Source: JBBQAA01 sp038276395 (lineage in GTDB: Bacteria; Actinomycetota; Thermoleophilia; Solirubrobacterales; Solirubrobacteraceae). Taken from it: a DNA stretch of 64,000 nucleotides. The stretch lies in NCBI GenBank assembly GCA_038276395.1, contig JBBQAA010000022.1, positions 13,551 through 77,550 of the forward strand, in the 5' to 3' direction. Within the stretch, counting starts at the first letter, position 1, and each line of letters starts with the position of its first letter. This document shows, piece after piece, positions 59,552 to 64,000 of the stretch. The notes below the pieces were generated by a model, which worked only from the letters and a program-made list of their open reading frames with translations, did not search any database and was not told where the DNA came from. The position numbers were made by a program, and so were the translations under genes.

Positions 59552-59572
59552 GCGTCCAGGGAAACTGGACGC
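59552..59572. promoter_or_regulatory. Inverted repeat upstream of the initiating sugar transferase
   Basis: Perfect 8-base arms GCGTCCAG and CTGGACGC with a 5-base spacer, about 90 bases before the sugar transferase start. TAGCAT (59536-59541) just upstream could be a -10. The half-site CGTCCAG also occurs upstream of both riboswitch-controlled GHL15 genes. It is a candidate regulator site for the EPS region. Confidence 0.5.
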
Positions 59573-59661
59573 GCAACTTCCCGTCTGTGCTGGGGTTTTT
59601 CACTTTGACGGAGCGCTGCACGGGCGTCAAGACAAGTTCGGGCCGTCGCCAGCCGATTCGT

Positions 59662-61233
59662 ATGCAGACCGAGAAGCTAAATCCCCATCAGCCCAGGTCT
59701 GCCCACATGACGCCCGAAGAACCCAAGCCCACGCCCTCCCTCGCCCCCCCCGGGCTGAGCGCCCGCACCCGCACGCCGCGGAGCCTGCGCCGGCGCGCCG
59801 CTCGCGTCCCGCAGCGCGCGCTCGAGCTCACCTCGCCGCAGGTCCTCGGGCGCGAGCAGGAGACCGCGCTCCTCGTCGCCTGGGACATGGGGATCACGCT
59901 GCTCGTCTGCACCCTCATCGCCCACGTCCTCTTCGCCTCGCCCGCGCACAACCTGACCCTCGACCTGCTGGTCGTCCCGGTCGCCCTCCCCGCCATGATG
60001 GCGATGCTCGGTGGCTACCGCCAGGTCTCGTGGCTGCGCGCGCATCTGCTCAAGTCCTGCGGCACCCTCGTCCTCGCCGTCGCCGTCGCGCTGTGGGCGC
60101 GGACTCTCGTGGCGCAGGGCGGGCACCACCAGCCGCTCGGCCTCGCCGAGTCGCTGACGACCCTCGCGCTCGTGCCCGTGGCCTGCCTGGCCGGCCGCTG
60201 GTTCATGGGCCTCATCCGCCAGGCCAACCCGGAGCGGACGCTCATCGTCGGCGGCGGCGTGCTCGCCTCCCGCGTGATCGAGCTCTCTCGACGGCGCGGC
60301 CGGCGCATGTTCCGCATCGAGGGCTATCTCGACGACGGCGAGATCCCCCTCGAGGCCCACGCCAGCGCCCCCCGCCTCGGCGACGTCGAGGACCTTCCCT
60401 CGGTGCTCGAGACCGGCCGGATCGACCGGGTCGTCGTCGCCTTCACCCGGCGGCGCGACTCCGAGCTCATGCGCGTCATACGCGACTGCGACACCTACGG
60501 GGTCGACATCGACGTGATCCCGCGGTTCTTCGACTACCTGGGGCCGGATCCGCGCGTGCACTCGGTCGACGGCCTCGCCTTCCTGAACGTCCACGGCTGG
60601 CGCTTCGGGCTCCCCCAGCGCGCCTTCAAGCGCACGTTCGACATCCTCGGCGCCGGGTTCGTGCTCCTCTGCTCGCTTCCCGTGCTCGCCGTGGCCGCCG
60701 TGGCGATCAAGCTCGAGGACCGCGGCCCGGTCTTCTACCGCCAGCGCCGCGTGGGCACGAACGGCGAGCACTTCACGATCCTCAAGCTGCGCACGATGTC
60801 GGTCAACGCCGATCGCGCGACGGTGGCGACCGCGGGCTCGCTCAAGGACCGCAAGCTGACGATCGCCGACGCCGTCGCCTCGCTGAAGGCCACGGGCCAG
60901 GCCTCGACGACGCGGGTCGGCGGCTTCCTGCGGCGCTCCTCGATCGACGAGCTGCCCCAGCTGTGGAACGTGCTCACCGGCGACATGAGCCTGATCGGCC
61001 CCCGGCCGCTCCAGGACTTCGAGGTCGCCGAGCTCGACAGGTGGGAGCTCTCCCGCCACAACATGCGGCCGGGGATCACCGGCCTCTGGCAGGTCATCGG
61101 GCGCTCGGACCTCGACTGGGACGAGCGGATGCAGCTCGACTACACCTACGTGCGCCATTGGTCGCCGGTGCTCGACCTGCGGATCCTCGTGGACACGCTG
61201 CCGGTCACCCTGCGCGGCTCCGGCGCGAACTGA
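59662..61233 (+). CDS. Undecaprenyl-phosphate sugar phosphotransferase (EPS priming enzyme)
   Basis: 523 residues. Starts EPS repeat-unit synthesis by moving a sugar phosphate to the lipid carrier. The N-terminal half has four hydrophobic segments and a CoA-binding-like domain (TLIVGGGVLASRVIELS, GYLDDGEIPL). The C-terminal catalytic domain has FKRTFDILGAGFVLLCSLP, KLEDRGPVFYRQRRVGTNG, ILKLRTMS, LRRSSIDELPQLWNVLTGDMSLIGPRP and RPGITGLWQVIGRSD. ATG 59662 was chosen; ATG 59707 and GTG 59587 are alternatives because none has a strong ribosome site. Confidence 0.92.
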   Translation: MQTEKLNPHQPRSAHMTPEEPKPTPSLAPPGLSARTRTPRSLRRRAARVPQRALELTSPQVLGREQETALLVAWDMGITLLVCTLIAHVLFASPAHNLTLDLLVVPVALPAMMAMLGGYRQVSWLRAHLLKSCGTLVLAVAVALWARTLVAQGGHHQPLGLAESLTTLALVPVACLAGRWFMGLIRQANPERTLIVGGGVLASRVIELSRRRGRRMFRIEGYLDDGEIPLEAHASAPRLGDVEDLPSVLETGRIDRVVVAFTRRRDSELMRVIRDCDTYGVDIDVIPRFFDYLGPDPRVHSVDGLAFLNVHGWRFGLPQRAFKRTFDILGAGFVLLCSLPVLAVAAVAIKLEDRGPVFYRQRRVGTNGEHFTILKLRTMSVNADRATVATAGSLKDRKLTIADAVASLKATGQASTTRVGGFLRRSSIDELPQLWNVLTGDMSLIGPRPLQDFEVAELDRWELSRHNMRPGITGLWQVIGRSDLDWDERMQLDYTYVRHWSPVLDLRILVDTLPVTLRGSGAN

Positions 61234-61297
61234 GAGCGCGGCCGGCCCGGCGCGCCGCCGGCGCCGGGTCCCGGGAGGGCGGAGTAGCGTCCCCCGG

Positions 61298-62059
61298 ATG
61301 ATCGACCTGCACGCCCACCTGGCCGCAGGCATCGACGACGGTCCCGCCACCGCCGAGGACGCGCTGACGATGGCGCGCGCCGCCGTGGACGCCGGGACCG
61401 AGACGCTGGTCGCCACCCCCCACGTGGACGACCACTTCGGGCTCACGCCGCGGGCGATCCTCGAGGCGATCGCCCGCACCCGGCGCGCGGTGGCCGCGGC
61501 CGGGATCCCGCTCGAGGTCGTCCCCGGCGCGGAGCTCGCCCTCGAGCGCTACCCGGCGCTCACGCCCTCAGAGCTCGGCGCCCTGTCGCTCGGGCGCGGC
61601 TCCTGGATCCTGCTCGAGTGCCCGCTCTCCCGGGACGCCGGCCCGCTCGAGCACGTCGTCTTCGACCTGCAGGTGCGCGGGTTCGACGTCCTGCTCGCCC
61701 ACCCCGAGCGCTCCCCCGGGCTCGTGCGCGACCCCGACCGCCTGCGCGCGCTCGTCGAGCGCGGCGCCTGCTGCTCGATCACCACCGGTTCGCTGCGCGG
61801 CCAGTTCGGCAGGGAGCCCCAGCGCGCCGCCCACCGGCTGCTGCGGGCGGGCCTCGTGCACAACCTCGCCTCCGACGCCCACGACGCCCGGCGCCGGGCG
61901 CCGGGCCTGCGCGGAGTCCTGGCCGGCGCCGGCGAAGGCGCCGAGGCCCTCGAGGACTGGCTGTGCCGGGAGGTCCCGCGCGCGATCCTCGACGGGGGCC
62001 CCCTTCCGGCCCTGCCCGCGATGGAGATCCGCGGCCGGCGCCGGCGTGTGCTGCGCTAG
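61298..62059 (+). CDS. CpsB/YwqE-type PHP tyrosine-protein phosphatase
   Basis: 253 residues, PHP fold with metal ligands in MIDLHAHLAAGIDDGP, VATPHVDDHF, LAHPERSPGL and NLASDAHDARRR. It matches the manganese-dependent phosphatases that remove phosphate from BY-kinases. It should oppose the kinase at 45334, letting phosphorylation cycle during EPS polymerisation. It begins 64 bases after the sugar transferase stop, likely in the same transcript. Confidence 0.92.
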   Translation: MIDLHAHLAAGIDDGPATAEDALTMARAAVDAGTETLVATPHVDDHFGLTPRAILEAIARTRRAVAAAGIPLEVVPGAELALERYPALTPSELGALSLGRGSWILLECPLSRDAGPLEHVVFDLQVRGFDVLLAHPERSPGLVRDPDRLRALVERGACCSITTGSLRGQFGREPQRAAHRLLRAGLVHNLASDAHDARRRAPGLRGVLAGAGEGAEALEDWLCREVPRAILDGGPLPALPAMEIRGRRRRVLR

Positions 62060-62120
62060 AGCGGACCGTGCACCCTCCGTTGTGGCGGGCGCACGAGCGC
62101 TGACGCCGGAGGGGGCTCCG

Positions 62121-62216
62121 GCCGGGCTGTCCCACCGCGCCTGAGGGTGATCGCTTAAGGCTGCTTCCTTCCGGACCTGACCTGGTTCACGAGCCCTCAC
62201 CGCCGCGGGACCCGGC
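62121..62216 (-). ncRNA. ffs: Signal recognition particle RNA (small bacterial type)
   Basis: On the minus strand the apical hairpin contains the diagnostic block CAGGTCAGGTCCGGAAGGAA followed by GCAGCC. Outer arms pair well: GCCGGG at the 5' end with CCCGGC at the 3' end, then UCCCGC with the GC..GGGA side, and UGAGGG with CCCUCA. A length of about 96 bases fits 4.5S-type SRP RNA, which binds Ffh for membrane protein targeting. It lies alone between convergent EPS genes. Exact ends are estimated from pairing. Confidence 0.92.
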
Positions 62217-62345
62217 CATCGACGCCCCGCCCGGCGGGCTACCTCGTACACCGAGGGCCCCGCGGGAGGGAGTTCGGCCTCGCTAGAGCGGATTGCGAGT
62301 ACAGGGCACCGCTACCTCCCCGCCTAGCACGGTCCGCCCCAGAGG

Positions 62346-63242
62346 CTAGCGCGGCTCGCTCAGCTCGGCCAGGCCGTCGGCCAGCGGGATCCGGGGCGCC
62401 CAGCCCAGGAGATCGGCGGCGCGGGAGGGGTCGAGGCAGGAGCGCCGGACCTCACCCTCGCGCTCGGCTGCGGGCTCGGTGCTCAGGTCGGGCAGCGCGG
62501 CGGCCAGCGCGTTGACGCTCGTCTCGATCCCCGTGCCGATGTTGACGGGCTCCGTGGCGCCTGTGTCGGCCGCGCGCAGGTTGGCCGCCACGACGTCCCG
62601 GACGTGGACGAAGTCGCGGGTCTGCTCCCCGTCGCCGAAGATCGTCGCCTCCCGGCCCTGCCGCGCCCGGTCGCAGAAGATCGCCACGACGCCGCCCTCG
62701 CCGAGCGGGTCCTGGCGCGGCCCGTAGACGTTGGCGTAGCGCAGCGGGATGGCCGAGAGCCCGTGCAGGCGCGCGAACAGGCCGCAGTAGCCCTCGGCCG
62801 CGAGCTTCGCCTGCCCGTAGGGGGAGAGCGGGCGTTCGGGGGCGGATTCGGGCGTGGGCACGACCTCGGTCTCCCCGTAGATCGCCCCGCCGGTCGAGGA
62901 GAGCACGAAGCGGCGAGTGCCGGCGCGCGCGGCGGCGGCGAGGACGGCGATCGTCCCGCCGACGTTCACCGCGGCGTCGGCGACCGGGTCCTCGACCGAG
63001 CGCCGCACGTCGATCTGCGCCGCGAGGTGGAAGACGACCTCGGGCCGGTGGGCGGCGAAGACCTCGGCCAGGAGCGCGGCGTCGGTGACGCTGCCCTCCC
63101 GCAGCGCGGCCCGGGGGCCGACGTGCTCCCGGCGGCCGGTGGAGAGGTCGTCGAGGACGACGACCTCGTCGCCCCGGTCCAGCAGCGCGTCGGCGAGGTT
63201 CGAGCCGATGAAGCCGGCGCCGCCGGTGACGAGGGTGCGCAC
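62346..63242 (-). CDS. NAD-dependent sugar-nucleotide epimerase (GalE-like)
   Basis: 298 residues, extended SDR. NAD loop TGGAGFIGSNLADALLD, VVLDDLSTGRREHVG, catalytic Ser-Tyr-Lys in LSSTGGAIYGE and PLSPYGQAKLAAEGYC, then RYANVYGPRQDPLGEGGVVAIF and GDGEQTRDFVHV. It is somewhat shorter than UDP-glucose 4-epimerase, so related epimerases or dehydratases are possible. It probably supplies an activated sugar for the EPS genes. GTG start, 10 bases after the OsmC stop. Confidence 0.9.
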   Translation of the reverse strand: MRTLVTGGAGFIGSNLADALLDRGDEVVVLDDLSTGRREHVGPRAALREGSVTDAALLAEVFAAHRPEVVFHLAAQIDVRRSVEDPVADAAVNVGGTIAVLAAAARAGTRRFVLSSTGGAIYGETEVVPTPESAPERPLSPYGQAKLAAEGYCGLFARLHGLSAIPLRYANVYGPRQDPLGEGGVVAIFCDRARQGREATIFGDGEQTRDFVHVRDVVAANLRAADTGATEPVNIGTGIETSVNALAAALPDLSTEPAAEREGEVRRSCLDPSRAADLLGWAPRIPLADGLAELSEPR

Positions 63243-63252
63243 GGCGGGGAAG

Positions 63253-63729
63253 CTACGGGCCGGACGGGACGAACGTGATTCGGGGCTCGAGCGTCACCTC
63301 CGTGCGCAGCGAGTTGGCCACGTAGCACTCGCGGTGGGCGAGCGCGATCAGCTTTCTCACGCGTTCCTCCGACGGCCCCGGGCCGAGCGTGATCCGCGGG
63401 CGGAGCGTGATGCGGTTCAGCCGCGCCGGCGGGTCGCCCTCATCCATCGTCCCCTCTGCATCGTCGGCATACTCCCGCACGTCGAGCCGGGCGCGCGCGG
63501 CCACGGCGAGGAAGGACAGGAGCTGGCAGGAGGACGCCGCGAGCACCAGCAGCTGCTCCGGATTCGGATGCTCCGCGTCGCCGCCGAAGTACGCATCGGC
63601 CGAGAGCGCGAGCCCCGCCGAGGCGGGCGGCGTCGCCGCCTCATGCCGGCGTCCGTAGTCCTCGTACCCGACACCGGTCGAGCCCGTCCAGCGAGTCCGC
63701 GCGGCGTAGGTGTGCACGCGCCCGCTCAT
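63253..63729 (-). CDS. OsmC/Ohr-family protein
   Basis: 158 residues. Redox-active Cys residues lie in LVLAASSCQLLSFLAVAA (first) and in LIALAHRECYVANSLRTEV (second), the OsmC/Ohr pattern of thiol peroxidases acting on organic hydroperoxides. Other marks are NPEQLLVLA and LSADAYFGGD. It is in the same direction as the epimerase, 10 bases upstream. Confidence 0.88.
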   Translation of the reverse strand: MSGRVHTYAARTRWTGSTGVGYEDYGRRHEAATPPASAGLALSADAYFGGDAEHPNPEQLLVLAASSCQLLSFLAVAARARLDVREYADDAEGTMDEGDPPARLNRITLRPRITLGPGPSEERVRKLIALAHRECYVANSLRTEVTLEPRITFVPSGP

Positions 63730-63760
63730 CGTCGGGCAAGGCTAAAGTAAGCGCCCCTGA

Positions 63761-63832
63761 GGGCGCGTAGCTCAGTGGGAGAGCGCTCGCTTCACACGCG
63801 AGAGGTCGCAGGTTCGAAACCCGCCGCGCCCA
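63761..63832 (+). tRNA. tRNA-Val (anticodon CAC)
   Basis: A full cloverleaf can be drawn: acceptor GGGCGCG/CGCGCCC, D-arm GCTC..GAGC, anticodon stem CTCGC/GCGAG around loop TTCACAC (anticodon CAC), and T-loop TTCGAAA. 72 bases to the discriminator A, no CCA encoded. The T stem GCAGG/CCCGC has an A-C mismatch at its third pair. A short T run follows at 63833-63837. Confidence 0.96.
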
Positions 63833-63930
63833 TTTTTCGAGAACCTCCCCGACGCTAATCGAACCGTCGGCTAGCCTCGATTCGCCGGTAGCGCTCGGGG
63901 GCGGCGGGCGGCTGGGCGACCTGAAACGTC

Positions 63931-63986
63931 CGCCTGAGCAGGGAGAATGGTGGTTGCTGAGACCATTTTCTCCCGCTCAGGAGGCG
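63931..63986. repeat. Large imperfect inverted repeat after tRNA-Val
   Basis: The left arm (63931-63951; CGCC, TGAGC, GGGAGA, ATGGT) and right arm (63962-63986; ACCAT, TCTCCC, GCTCA, GGCG) pair over more than 20 bases with small bulges around a 10-base loop. It could be the end of a mobile element, a repeated intergenic element or a terminator. The window ends 14 bases later, so its context is unknown. Confidence 0.6.
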
Positions 63987-64000
63987 CACCTTGAAGGTGA

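Noticed and set aside
59587..59661. Upstream GTG start for the sugar transferase
   Set aside because: It would add a Cys/Phe-rich stretch unlike the family and lies just beyond the promoter-like palindrome; kept only as an alternative.

Overview
The window comes from a very GC-rich actinobacterium-like chromosome. Its gene set (class E-type succinate dehydrogenase, eukaryote-like NADP isocitrate dehydrogenase, M32 and M28 peptidases, SfLAP-type transporter, many GTG starts and 4-base GTGA/ATGA overlaps) best fits the Thermoleophilia/Solirubrobacterales. That placement is an inference from protein style, not a database result.

Layout. 1-4.2 kb: the end of glycyl-tRNA synthetase, an M28 peptidase, and a coupled low-molecular-weight phosphatase/fructosamine-kinase/SfLAP operon (the last frameshifted). 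4.2-12.1 kb: a scarred accessory island. An acyl-CoA dehydrogenase gene is split into two halves about 7.4 kb apart. Between them lies a tightly overlapping minus-strand operon (Sfp-type PPTase, A-T NRPS protein, cytochrome P450, condensation protein with a decayed adenylation domain), flanked by remnants of a polysaccharide flippase and of a tandem alpha/beta hydrolase. 12.1-35.8 kb: mostly housekeeping, with metallo-hydrolase, Na+/H+ antiporter, icd-mdh, AidB-like dehydrogenase, M32 peptidase plus an odd Ser/Cys triad-repeat protein, M50 protease, sdhA-sdhB-sdhE, a TetR/MFS pair with twin operators, and asd-lysC. 35.9-63.2 kb: an exopolysaccharide (EPS) region, interrupted by recR-ybaB-dnaX and an ECF sigma/LPFTG-protein pair. 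It has a flippase, polymerase/ligase proteins, GT2 and GT4 glycosyltransferases, a BY-kinase and its PHP phosphatase, an initiating sugar-phosphate transferase, a double-domain hydrolase and an epimerase. Within it sit three secreted GHL15-type putative glycosyl hydrolases and a truncated fourth. The window ends with the SRP RNA, an OsmC protein, tRNA-Val(CAC) and a large hairpin.

How it fits together. The sugar transferase starts the repeat unit on a lipid carrier, glycosyltransferases extend it, the flippase exports it, polymerase and ligase finish it, and the kinase/phosphatase pair tunes the process. Two of the secreted hydrolase genes carry what looks like a class I cyclic-di-GMP (GEMM) riboswitch directly before the start codon, so matrix hydrolase output is probably set by the biofilm second messenger. 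The NRPS island carries broken copies of the same flippase and hydrolase families that are intact in the EPS region. This suggests an ancestral EPS locus with an aminoacyl- or peptidyl-tailoring module, the most interesting possible undescribed system here.
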